NCBI GenBank assembly: GCA_037013685.1
Contig: CM072887.1
Coordinates: forward strand, 47,357,154 to 47,421,153
Length of the DNA: 64,000 nucleotides
Origin: Acridotheres tristis
Taxonomy: Eukaryota > Chordata > Aves > Passeriformes > Sturnidae
Direction: 5' to 3'
Shown: positions 40,800-54,000 of the stretch, in pieces
Position numbering within the stretch: the stretch's first letter is position 1
Layout: every line of letters starts with the position of its first letter
Notes under the pieces: generated by a model
What the model was told of the DNA's origin: nothing
The model's database searches: none
What the model saw: only the letters and a program-made list of their open reading frames with translations
Program-made: the position numbers and the translations under genes

Positions 40800-43700
40800 C
40801 TCCAAAGCAACATCCAAAAGTAAAGTGTTAAGCAGGTTTTAATTGTAGAAGGAACTAAATTCTAGAACAACATTTCAAGAGAACTGTTGGTATTAAGGAA
40901 CTTACCAATTTGGATTTCAGTGAGTTAAGTGCACAAATACAATTATACAATGTAAGGAGTCTTTGAAGAAAATGTTCGGAGAATGCTGTGATTTTTAAGT
41001 TGAACTTTGTCTTGGGAAACTTTTGCTCAAGTGGCACTAATGCTAGACCTCTGTCTCTACTCAAAATTCCTATATTTCTACTCTATATTCTTAAAATATA
41101 TCTCATATTTCAAGGCAGTTAAAAGTTCTCATAACACAACTTCTACAACCCTTGGTAACACCTCAAAAACCGGGGAAACTTTTTAACTGAAGCGTATGAA
41201 ATGTCATTTATTTGTAATATATTCCTATATTTCATCAGTGCAGTTGGTCACACAGGTATCCAGGCTACTTAAGCAAAATGCATGCAACATAGGAATTGTT
41301 CATAAGAGTGCTTTAGGCTGTAAATCAAGATTAAATAATTTTACACTTCTAAGTCTTTGACTGGCTAGAGTTTGAAATTCTAATGCCCTTATCTCTAAGG
41401 TATTAGTTGAGAAAGTTTCAGTGTGATGTTACAAACTCAATAAGGCTCTGCAGACATAAAAGTTCAAATCAAGCAATTCAGAATTTAGAGCACTCATCAG
41501 AGAAGTGGGCAATATAGCTTCATTTTCAGCATGAGAGAGTAAGAAAATACATCTCTCACATAGGCTTAAACACTGAATAATGTGTTTCTTGAGCTGGACT
41601 CTACTGGATCTGGCTGCAATGGAGTGAACTTTCCTTATACCAGCCTGTATGGGGCTGTGATTCGGATTTGCAGCTATTTGTATTCACTCTTGTTCTACCT
41701 ATTTTCTCTCCTTGTCCCCTCGGTACAGAGCAGGGAGGAGTAAGCCAGTGGCTGTGTGGGTGGTTCACCACTGGTCAGGGTCAACCCTCCACAGGGAATA
41801 ACAAGCACATAAATAGTTCTTGCAAAATACAGCACTGTCACATTTCACAGTAATGCTTCAGAAAATGGTAATCTCTTCATCTCAGGGAAAAGTTGATCCA
41901 TAACCTCTTCAGTTAGTATGATCAGTGAGATAACATTTATAATAAGAACCTCTAACACGTGTCCTTTTTTGGCTCTTAAGAGTGCCCCAGGATAAAGCAT
42001 TTTCTTAATATTGAAATAATTTCAGTTGTCCAAAGCACTTTTCCATAATAAATACATTAATTAATCACTTATCTCTAAAGCCAAGGTGCAGCAAATCACA
42101 GTTTCGAAGTGTGTTAGGCTTAAGGCAAAACATTTTTTGATTTGTTTTATTCTCTTCATTTAACTGTGACACATATTTGGATTCCTCTTTTCTACAGGGT
42201 CTACTCCTAATTGGTGGTGAGCAAAACGTTTTGCTACATACAGAACTTAAATGCTCTGAATAAAATCAAAGTTGCAGAAATTTAGGGTAAAGCATCTGTG
42301 CTTGCAGGTGTGCTCCACCCTTTCCCTCTTTTTATTAAAGTGTACGCTTTTGCCAATTGGTACTCCTGACTACAGTATAGAGAACACCCTTTTCCCTTTA
42401 TTCTAAACAACAATGGACTTTGATACCACAAAGATCATTAGTAGAAGATTGAAATTCAAATATATATTAACATGGGGCAATTCTTTATAGAGATCTACAA
42501 TTTAAAAATGTATCCCTGAAATCTTTCTACACAAAAATAAGGCAAACTGAAGAAATATTGTTTCTATTTGTAAAATGTACAGGCTTTCCCTCAGGTTCCA
42601 TGTTCTATAACCCTCTTTCCTCATATACACGTACAGTTTGCTTATATGTATGTACATTTGCCTTGAAATTGTATAATAATTAAACCCAAATTTCTTCCTA
42701 CAGAAATCAATGGCAAATCTTCAATGGACATCAATGAAATCAAATTGAAAGTTATTCTTATTCTTATATTAAAATAATCTAGGGTGGGAAAAGCCAATTA
42801 TGATCTAATTGTAATGACTACTAAGCTTTTTCAAATTCTCTGCCTGTGTGAAAACTACGTTTGTAGGCCAGCTCAGGCATTTAGGTTTTTTCCAGTCTAA
42901 AGAAAAGGCACTTGCTATTGACTGAGGGCATGATCGTACATTGTGTCCTTCAGATATGCTTATGCCTAGTTTTCCAAACTACAAAAATCTGGTGGATTAT
43001 GTTAAAAACATGAAAAGCGCAGCACTGAAGATGAGTGATTTTGTAGTACTTGTGTGCTTTTCCAGAAGGCACTGCCTTCTGAAAACAATGAAAATACAAC
43101 TGAGCTTTTTAGAGACTGTTCTAAGTATCAATATAGATTCTGAGATACATGCCTGGGAGAGTTGTAGGAAAGATTAGAAGGCAACATTCAGAAAGGTACA
43201 GGCTATGATTATTATGGGATGGGATGATGAGACCTGGAGTCAGAGGTAGAGACAGTTAGAAGATTCCTATAGGATAGTTCCTTTTCTAAGATGCTGATTC
43301 AGCAAAAGCAAATGATGCAATACAAATCCCATCATATCAATAAATTTCCCCCGAAAAACAAGGCAGCCCACTACCCTTCCATGGTAGCTTCCAGTCACCT
43401 TCTGCATGCTGCTGTTAGAAAATGAAACCTGCCTACTAAGAAACGAAGCACGGATAGTGCTTATTCTACTTATGATCTATATCTCTTTTTTAAAATTTCT
43501 GTTTCACAAAATCTTGTGTGTTCCAAATTTTAAATTCGTATTTGTTAGAAGCTAGACAATTTAAGATAGCATCCTTGGGAGTTAAAGTTTGTAGAAGTAT
43601 AAGAAGCCTGGCAGCACCAAAAAAGCCAATGGCCTTTTACATCAGAAGTCTTTGTGTGACAGAGACAAAGAAGTAGTTTCTTTCTTTTTCTGCTTTGTGT

Positions 43701-46700
43701 GTTATTTTCCTGCATGTATTATGATAAAAGAGCTGCCTAAGCTCAAGAATTTAAGCACATACAAATTAGCGCTCTAAGATTATTCATTATTTTAAAAAAA
43801 GGGAAAAAATCCAGGTGACATTTACCATAGTGTAATCCAGTATAGCAAATGAGTAATTAGAGCAAAACAACAAAACAAAATATTTTAAAATAAATAATAG
43901 TTTTTTACATGGGTAAATGCAATTAAGTTTCAACGCTCTCTTAGCTGCCTACTTGCTTTTATCTTCTATTCATAAAATTAGAAAATAAATAGAAATTAGA
44001 AAGCCAACCTAATCAGTTAGGTCAGCACTCCACTTTAAATTAAGAAAGACTGCAGCAACTAACTTTTCCTGTCACTTCAAAATAGTACATCCAAAATCTT
44101 GCTCTTTTTCTCCAGTGGGTTGCAGCCTGTCTTTGTTTAACCCACTCAGCAATTTTCATAATCCCTTGATATGCACAGTTTTAAGGCTCTTTGGTTTCCC
44201 CCTAGACTAACCCACTACAGAGTCCCTTACAAGGCTGATAAATGTCTATTTTATCGGTAGAAAGATTGTCCTTAATGTAAGACAAGCACACCAGGCCCCA
44301 TCTGGTAAGGCACTGGGCACTGCTGTGATGCCATCTACTCCCAGAAACTGTATTGTCTAAATATGTGGTTAGCTCTTGCCCTCCATAATCCAAGTGCTTA
44401 AAGTTAAGGTAGCATTCACTTGCCATTTGGGATCAAGCAAGAGCATTCTGCACCTTACAGGATGGGCACATAGCATCATCACAGCTAAATTTCAGTCAGT
44501 AGCTCCTATTGACTTCATTAAAGCCAAACCATAGTTCTGAATACAGATGTTTTACCAGAACTTTGAAGACAATTTTATTATTCATATGTCCTTAGGATAT
44601 GAACTATAAAAAACAGTTATGTGACTCTGGATATTTGTGGTACCACTTCATTCCTGTTTCTCACCTCATAGACAACAACATATCTATGCCGAAGGTAGGA
44701 TGCATTATTTCACATCTATTTGGACTCAGTAGAAAAGTCAGAAGCAGATGTGATAAGGACAGAAGATTTTACAAACATAGCTATACTCTAAGTTGCCTTG
44801 TAAAAGGACATTAAGATGTTAATTGCATGAAGGGATTGTATTATATAACATGTTGATTGGGATCTGAAACAAGCAGAAAAAACTGATGTCCATATTACAT
44901 GTGCTAAAATTAAAAGATAAGCAGAAATTCAGCACTGAATTAATTTCTAGAAAAACTACTGGGTAAGAATGTTAATTAACCTAGCTATCAAATTCTTGTT
45001 TTCATAGTGTTTTTTAATTCATTTACTTTGCATGGGTTGTCATATGAATTAAATCATTTTAGGTACAAAGAAGTATTCTAATTAGTGAGACCACTGGAAA
45101 ATGTCATTGCATCTTTTTAGAAAACCTGCTGTTTTCTTCAGTCACAGGGGCCAACATTTATGTCACAAATAAGAGAATAAGTGAAGTATAAATTCCACAT
45201 GAAAATTGAAATTTCACCCAAGCAAACAAACCAGTAGGAACTGAGGTTCTGTAGTCTAAGGGCAAAATGAATTACAGGCACCAACTGCTGATGAGAGGAC
45301 AAATATTGACTTAAAATACTGCATGTAAACTGAAACAGTGGGCTGAATTTAACTGATGGGATTATTTTGTCCTAAGTTTCTCTTCCTCTGCAATAGGTAT
45401 CCACAGCACAGGATACTTTGGATGTTTCTAGGAAGCTGAATAAACAAAATATTAGGATACTATTTACATAAAACAGTTTTCTCGCCTCCTTACATTATTA
45501 AAACTATTCAGAAAGTAACAAGATTCAATGATAAAAGAATTTTCAGCTCTTATTATCTGACCACTACCACCTATCAAATCCCAGCCCATACATTTCGCCC
45601 CAGATCCAGCTGTGCTGTGTCCAGTGAAATGTAATTCAAATAAAACTGTTCTGGAATATCTGCAGCTAACTTTGATTAGACAACATCAAAACTTTGAACT
45701 TTCCTCAGTCATTTATCTCAGAGATTAATCACCAGCACAAGTAAAAATATTGGTCTTTTTTTCTAACTGGAATTTGTTGGCTTACCAGCAACCAGTGCTT
45801 GTTTTGCATTTAACCATCACGATGCAGAGCCCTGTAGTTCCCAGTGGCTTTGTTTGCTTGGAGGAAATGAAGCATTTTTGACACATAAAACTGCATCTCC
45901 TTTTGAAAAACCAGACAGATTAGGCTGGCTTGAATTCCTGCTATTAAGCACTTTTTTCCAGCCCTCAAATCATTCAGAGTTTTATCCCTATCTCTTTTCA
46001 ATATTTTAATATTGATTTTTAAAAGTTGACAACAGAACTGAACAAATACTAAAATTAAAAATAATAATCCTTAGATTGAGGTGAAGTTCCCACTTTCTCA
46101 AGGATGACATTAGCTTTTGTGTTGAGAATTTTTTTATATATAGTTCCTTTATAATTATAAAGTGTACTAGGACTTCTTTCAAGGACATAATTCTCCTATG
46201 TAAGCTGCACTTGATGGTCACCTTTTACTTGCTGAGATCAGTGTGCTGAGTTTAAATTTATGGGACATCTGTTTTTCTGACATTGCACAGTGCTTTTTTA
46301 ATAAAAATATTCTGTAATACTAATTCAATGCCTGAAAAGAAATCTAAGATACTTGATCTGCACTTTCAATCTCTAACTACCAAGTTTGCATTTTCATCAG
46401 GGAATAAAATCAGGTTTGTTTGAGAAGAGCTATTCTTCATAGCATCACACTGATTTGTTTTAATTTAATTACAACTTTTTGTCAGTTGAAGTCTGCATCA
46501 CCATCTTACTATTATTTTGGGGATTACTGTCTTGGTAGCCAGAGCTGTCTGGCACAGCTCATTTATCTTTTGTGTTTGGATTTTTGGCATAACTCAATAG
46601 TGTCCATTTTTAGCTGTTCTATAATATATTGAAATCAATATTTGTTGACTCACTCAACTTCACAGCATCAGTTTTGCACATTACTTTCTCAATGCCACTT

Positions 46701-47549
46701 TTACTACATCCTTATCCTACCCTTTTTCAGGATGCCAATACTGAATGACATGACTAGGGCTTGGTTAGGGGTATATGTTCAATAGAGTATTGTTTATCTC
46801 TCTGAATTTGGTGACAAGTCCATAAGGAACTCCTGGAGAACCTTCTTGTTATAATGTCATTTCCAGGTTGGCACTATGTGAGAAGGGAAGGAATTCTGCC
46901 TCTGGGTGACACACACTGGCACCACGTCACTAGTATGCCCAGACTGAGCTGTCACATCTTGGTGTCTTGGTCTAACTTGACAGAGTACGAAGAATTATTT
47001 GAGTTGTGCAGGTATCCACCTGAAAGAGGAAGGTTAAGCCTATTTAACGGGAAATGCAATGACACCTGAGAGCCACGATTGTAGTGCCTTCAGGGTGGAA
47101 CGGAATAAGAAAGGACTAAGTGATACCAAATTTGTCGGGGCTGCTGTCAGAGCTGCTGTTCGTCTCATTCCCCCTTCTCAAAACCTTCAACACTTTTGTT
47201 CCAGTGGAGGTGTCCCAGCTCAACACTTTTCTTCCTATAGCTGATAGCTGTAGAGTTTTTAATCCTATGCTGAATGGGTTTTATCCTGCCTGGAAATATG
47301 GCCTGGAAAATAAGGGCATCCTCCAAAAGAATGCTATCAGCCTGCTACTGTAACCCTTTCTGAATAGTTCAATAGAAGTGGATTTTTACTTTTCAGTCTC
47401 TCAAACAATCCTACAGTTTTCCATAACACAGCATTTCTTAACAGTACTACCAACATTCAGTTTCACATATTTGCTGTTTTGGCAAGAGACTGGGATCTAC
47501 TCACGTGGGACTTGCAGTTAGGGAAATACATTCTTGTTAGGAGGATCAC

Positions 47550-47587
47550 CAATTTCAATATCAATATCAATTTCAATATCAATATTG
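47550..47587 (+). repeat. Short tandem repeat of AATTTCAATATC / AATATC units
   Basis: Alternating TTCAATATC and AATATC units, ending in AATATTG. Confidence 0.8.
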
Positions 47588-48899
47588 CTGAAGCCTTTCC
47601 ACAATACCACATGGGTAAGAAAGGCTTATATACAAGCTTCAAAGGTTTTCTCACTTCCTGACCATTAATTGCAAATTTATCTCTTATATTCCACTCCACC
47701 TAGAAAAAGATATTCAATGTTCAACAGAGCCTGGCCAAACATTTTAAGAGAGTATTTATGAACACTTTTTCAGATTTCCAGTAGTTGTCATTTCAGCAAT
47801 ATTCATGTCTGGTTGTTATTGCTGTTTTCAAGGATGAGTTTTGTGTGAATAAATGTCTGGGAAATTACTAGCTTGTACAAACCCATCTGTATCCACAGAT
47901 GAATAAGGATGAACGTTGCTAGTGAAACAACTGCATTTAAGAAAATGAAGGTTTGTTCCTCAGACATTTTGCAAAGTGAAGCAAGTATTAAATTCACTGG
48001 GGAACTTGAATGACAACTAGATTCAGCCTCCTTCTATTTGGAAGGAAAATGTTACGCATCTGAATATCCTCTAATATCTATGCAAATCCAACAAACACAG
48101 TTTTGTTTCTGCACAGTTTTACACTACTTCCAATTAACTATGGCATACACCTAGATGTGGGATTCACAACCCCTGTAGATTTTTATGGCTTTCTGAGTAT
48201 TGTCAGCTCAATAACCTGAAAAGACAACATCTGATGGCTGTGCTGAGCTCCATTCAGGATCCACTAGACTCAACAGAGGGCCACCAATTAACTTCAATGA
48301 GCATTTGATAGGAGCTTTATTGCTACACTTGCCTTCTGCACCAGCACGAGACATGATGTTCTCTTCTTTGTCTACCAGAATGGCCAAGTGCCCATGCTTA
48401 AAATATTACTGTCAAATTTTCAAGAGACTTAAAATCATTGATGGCTGTTAACATAATTCAAATATCCTTTATGAAATTCATTTTTCATAAATGTTCAAGA
48501 GAGATTATGAATGAAAATTGTTTGAACAAATAACTGTGATACTACAGTACAAATAATGTGACTTGTCAGTAAAATGAAGTGTCTGTCTCATTGATTTTTG
48601 ATAGACACAAGCCACTTAGGCAGCAGATCAGCAGAAGAGGAAACCGCTTGTGATGCACAATGCCCATATCACAAAATGCTATTAAGACACTCTGGCTCTG
48701 TAGGTAGCAGTGCTAGACTGTAGGTTAGATAATGGAAAATTAAGACAAATCTACATACTGTGCATTGCTTTCTTTTTCATGTATTTCATGTGTTATTCAT
48801 TTGCTCATTGAACTCACAAAGGAAGAAGCAACTCTTGATTTAGTCTTAAGCCATATACAAATTGTTAAGATCTAACTATCCAAAAAAGTAGTCTGCAGT

Positions 48900-49949
48900 T
48901 GTGACTATATTGATATTTGGACAGAAAAGAGCTGCATGTGAAATAAAAAATCAGTAAAAGTAATGTTTAATTCAAAGCAAAACAAATTATACCAAGATGA
49001 GAAAGCCAATTTCAAGGACATTAAAAGAAGTAGCCAAAAGAGTGAAATACTAAAAATCACATGAATAGTAGTCAGGAATATGTGAGAGGCTAAGAGGCAA
49101 AGTTCCAAAAGGTTCAAAAAAACTGGCATGATAAAGCAAAAAAGTAAATTTCTTAATGCTATTAAAATAAACAAAATGAAATAAAATTAAAACAAATACT
49201 TTGAAAAGAATAAGTTGTGTCCTAATGAGGGAAAGAAAATAGAGTATACTTTGACAATTGAAATATAAAACCACAAAAAAGAAAAACAAGATGAAACAAT
49301 TCTGAGACATAAAGGCATAGAATCTAATAACCCACCATTCTTCAAATATTCAAGAAATGGGAAACTAGCCTGATATTCAATGATAACCAATTACATAAAG
49401 AGAGCACTCAGGGAAGATAAAACCACAACAGAAAAGTTAAATTAATTCTCTCAGTCTGCACTGCCTGTGAAGGCAGATAGGACAGATCTCACACAAAGGT
49501 CATTCCTTATGCAGGATAGAAATGAACCGTTGTCTCAGAGTGTCAATAGAATGTGTTTTAGAACAAATCCAAATTCGTAAGTTGGACTTCAACGAATTCC
49601 CAATACCAGCTAATTTTTATAGTGACACTATAACACCAGTTACAGGGGCCTTACCACAAAAACAAGCAGTAAAGTAGAAAAAGCAGTTTTATATTTTCAT
49701 GTATCAGTTTTCATTTTTAAGTGAATTTATGGAGAGTAGAGATGCATAGAGGGTAATCCAGTGAACAACAGACATGATATTTCTGCAGACTTCAGATATT
49801 TCTTCACAAAGCTAATTGGTAGGAACAACAACAAAACTATATTAAGGTACAAATAAAAAAATATGCATATCAGGGAAAAACTAACACAGCTTTTCAGAAA
49901 AAAACCCCACATGTCTCAGAAGCTAATTAGACTTCTTTTTTGGAGCAGG
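48900..49949 (+). mobile_element. Possible upstream continuation of the CR1-type LINE (heavily decayed)
   Basis: Plus-strand frames broken by many stops give Lys/Asn-rich fragments with a layout like the segment before the reverse transcriptase of LINE ORF2, and the stretch lies directly upstream of a clear CR1 fragment. No single motif is decisive. The hydrophobic minus-strand frames at 48905-49390 are the antisense of this A-rich DNA. Confidence 0.35.
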
Positions 49950-50767
49950 TAACCACATGAGTAATGCAATCACTATAGAGTACTCAGGATTTAAGAAAGC
50001 TTCTGATGAGGTCTCTTATTAAAGTCGCTGACAGAAATAGAGGTAATACAGGATACAACAGAAGGTCCTGGATTAGTAATTGGCTAACAGATAGGAGTCA
50101 AAGTGTAGGAAATAAAATTTGTGTTAATAAATTAAGGGTAGCACACATGAAGATAACCCTGTGTGTAATGGCCTCTGAAGTAAGCCTTACCATTTAAGAA
50201 CAAGGTTTTATGGTAATTTTAAGGTATTTTCTGACAATATCCATTCAGTGGATGGTGGTAATTATAAAATTAATGGACTACTGGAAGTTTATCAGGAAAG
50301 GTCTGAGAGCAATACTGAAACTGTTACCTCACAAGAGAGTTTAACCATGGTGTACCCCACCCTGAATACTGAATACAGCTCTGCTTGTCCGCATTTCATA
50401 TTGGAATTAGAAGTACAGAATAATGAACAGGATTAACAAAATATGAATGGTTTTGTATGAATTTCTGAAGGTAATTCTGAGGGCGGTTATCAAAGAATAG
50501 TTTTAAATGAATGACAGGAAACATTTATTCACACAAGTTACAATTAATTTATAAGATTGAGAGAGAATGTCTTTACTGTGAGTGTTACTGAGCACTGGAA
50601 CAGGCTGACCAGAGAGATTGTGGAATCTCCTCTCCAGGATATATTCAAAAAACATCTGGACAAAATCCTGAGTAACATGCTCCAGTGGACCCTGCTTGAG
50701 CATGGAGGCTGGATTAGATGACCTCCAGTGGTCTGTTCCAACCTTAACCATTCTGTGATTCTGCGAT
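49950..50767 (+). mobile_element. CR1-type LINE, decayed 3' part with reverse-transcriptase remnant and 3' end
   Basis: The 3' portion carries CR1 hallmarks: CACTGGAACAGGCTGACCAG, then GGATTAGATGACCTCCAGTG, and TTCCAACCTTAACCATTCTG ending in octamer-like TTCTGTGATTCTGCGAT at 50767. Upstream, a frame near 50006-50197 contains SWISNWLTDRSQSVGNKI, which resembles the W-x-x-NWL-x-x-R-x-Q motif of LINE reverse transcriptases. A segment around 50360-50400 (CCCTGAATACTGAATACAGC) matches the usual post-RT CR1 sequence. Stops, shifts and deletions make it inactive. It is in sense orientation to the window and antisense to GRM1. Confidence 0.85.
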
Positions 50768-50995
50768 ACTCTAGAGACCAAAGTACAAATGATACCAAAT
50801 GGGATTGGACGAACTCCAAAGGAAATGTTCGCTAGTGGCTTGTAACCCTAGGACGTGGGAACTTGCTCCAGACTGGAACTGTGGAGGTATGTTTAGTCCT
50901 GCTCCTGTTTCTTTTCATATTCAGCCTCTTCAAGAGCCAACTTTCTGTTGGCAAACCAGATTTATAAATTGTTCTATTAGGATGCACATTAATTA

Positions 50996-50996
<1 letters not shown>

Positions 50997-51044
<48 letters not shown>
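50997..51044 (+). repeat. (TAA)n microsatellite, about 16 units
   Basis: Essentially uninterrupted TAA repeats just after the CR1 fragment. The poly-leucine stretch seen in a minus-strand frame here is produced by this repeat. Confidence 0.95.
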
Positions 51045-51047
<3 letters not shown>

Positions 51048-54000
51048 CAGCGTTTGAGGAAACACTATTGAAAAATTAGACTGCAAATCTGAGTTGGTTA
51101 CCTGCAGGGTGGCCTTTGTCCCTTGCACACCTCTCTCCAACCATCTCTAGTGATGACCCTCAGCATTCCTTAGATACACACGAGTGAAAGGACAGTTTAT
51201 TTAGGTGCAACCATGTCCAATCAGTTCCTGGCCCTCCAGTTCAGACGGCAGGCACAGGTATTAATTACTGCCATCTGTGACAGTGGCTTATGCAGCAAGC
51301 ACTCCCGCCACCCAAAAGGTAAACTGAAATCCCTGTATTGCTTCGTGTGGGTCAGGGAGCCCCAGTTAGCAATGGCTTTGATCAGCATTTTTCTAGGCTG
51401 CATGTGGCAGGTGCAATGCTCCTGGTCTCTCCCTACTGTTACCAGCTCACTGATGTATCAGGCCCCTAAAGAATCTTTCTCAGTGGGTGACATGGCTTCT
51501 GTTACATGATTTTACTCCACATAGCTTTTTGTTTTCTGTCTGAGAAACCTCAGTGCAAGCACCTCAATGTCACGAACGATAGGTTCAAAGGTATATTTTA
51601 GAGGCATTTTCACATAGCTTCTTGAGAAAGCTGAGGTAATTTAACATTTTTAAAAGCCTTCAGTGAGACAAGAAACCTGCAGGAGTTAACAAAGATTGTA
51701 GGACATAAAAATCTGATAGCAAGGACATAATGTAGTAAAAAATAAAGCACAAATGAACGCATTGTGCTGACTGATAAATATGAACTCTAGCAGTATTGCT
51801 GAGAAGGCAGGCACAGGAGTTCGATGAACCTTTTGAGCTGACATAACTCATGCAGCTGCCAGTTGTGTAGTTGAAAAGCTATACTATTTGTGAATTTGGG
51901 AGTAATGCAAAGCATTACATTTTCAAGAAGGAATTTCTCTTGGTCCCCACAGTGTTTGTCATCAACTATAATTTTTCCAATGTTAATCTATGCAAATTAT
52001 TCTCTCAGCACCTCCTAATTAATACAATTAATGCATCCAATGTAGGGATACTTGTTTTGAAACTGATTTCTGTTCTCCTTGGGACATATGCCTTTCCTTT
52101 TTTCCTGTCACAAAGCCTCTGAAGATGGTTAGTGAAGCAAGATAAACACAGGAAAATATAGATTGAAATATGCATTCAGGAGCACACATCTCAGCACTAT
52201 TCATACCAGCACATGAGCTTAACCTTTAAGACCATTTTTGTAATTGTTGGTATCTATAGAAACATCTGCACACTCTAAAATTTCAAACATTTGAATTGGA
52301 ATTCCTTATCTCTGTTGCCCGACAATAATTTTATCAAAAAGTATTAATCATTAAGTGACACCATAGAATTAATAGAATGTCACTAGAAACACCTTCTGAG
52401 AAATTAAGCACAATTTTATGAAAATCATTCCTTTGAGCTATTTGATCAATATAGTCCCACTTATCTTTAAAAAGAAGTATTATTTTCTAGCATATCTAAA
52501 GCTACTTTAGTGGGTTCTACTGAATAAACTTATCTCTTGTGAAATTTACAATAAAGCACAAGACTCTCTCCTTTCCATCCTCTTTCCAACATATAGAACC
52601 ATGTTTATGAGTTTCCTGTACGATGGATATAGTGCAGCAGTCAGGTTATCAAAAATCATTGTGAAGATAATATACTTACCATCTACTTTGATCTGAAAGT
52701 CTTTACAGTTGTGCCATCTGCTTCATCATAGTTCATTTTAAGCCTTACACTCAAGAAAAAGGAACAGCCTGGCAATACAAATCTGACAAAATTTAATCAA
52801 GAGCAGAAACATCTCACAGTTCTCTAAAATTAATTTCTAAACAGTCCAAATTTGGTGCAATTATCTTAATCATTCCATTTCCAAAGCTGTTTCTGCAAAG
52901 TCTGCATATTAATCTATTGGAATGGAAATCTTGTTTATAAAGAGGTATTTGTACAATAAAGTGTAAGCAAGATCCATAAATTGCAAACAGCATTCTAATA
53001 AATGCTCACACAGATTTTATAAGGCTAACAAGTAGGCAATGACTGAAATGAAAACCAGGTACAGGCACTAAGTATTTCTATTTGCTTATTCAGAAGTGAG
53101 GTACTTTGAAGATGAGGTGATAAAAGGAGTACTTACACCATCATCTCTCCTGCTCCATGTACAAGAGGAAGACCTAAAAGTGAGGGATTTGGTGGAGAGT
53201 TCATGCTGACCACTAGCCAGGGTGGAGGTGTCTTGTGGCTTTTGGAAGTCAGTGTAACCTACAGCCATCTCATAACCATTCTGTATTTTCTGGTGGCAAC
53301 CCCAGAAATTCATTAATTTCTCTGCCTTCAGCATGAAAGTAGCACAGCAGTGGTGCTCGCTATCCCTTGCCTTGTTCCAGAGACTTGTGCCTCTTGAGCC
53401 TTGTTCCGGGGGCTCTTCCCCAAGAAAGGGAGAAAATGTCCCCTGTAATTCTTCACAATGTTACCAAATCACCAGTGGCTGCCTGGTCGAAGTTGAGAAT
53501 AATACGTGACTCTGAGTTATCTTGCTAAAGACCAGAATATCTCACTTGGAAAGTTACCCTTGGTAAGTGTCGCTCCTTCTGCCCTTATCACACTAAGGAT
53601 TGTGCCCAATTTAACCCACTCACTTTTTGATGCCTTTGATTTCTGTAGGAAGCTTTGGCTCAAAAGTAAGCGTCCACTTATGTGCATTTCAAGATAAGAA
53701 TAACTTTCAAGGCTAAAATCTGAGATGTAGAAAGTGCCAAGAACTCCAACACTGAATTATCTTTGTAGAAAATTTAAAAATATAATAGCCTTAAAAATGC
53801 TTTGCAACCATGGTCATACAGCCGTACACTGACAGATGCACAGATTTGTTACAGCATTTAATGACTGTTGCCCATTCTGGGAAAAAATTGACTCTCATGA
53901 TGGGCAACTATGCTCAGCTGGGATACATAATAAAACAACTAAACCCCTTTCTTTCTTCTTTGATGTGGAGTTTTATACGTAAATTTTAATCTAAAAGAAA

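Noticed and set aside
48905..49390. Hydrophobic Phe/Leu-rich minus-strand frames that look like membrane segments
   Set aside because: They are the complement of A-rich plus-strand DNA; short overlapping frames in different phases show composition only.
50832..51140. Minus-strand frame with a poly-leucine stretch
   Set aside because: The leucines are the complement of the (TAA)n microsatellite.
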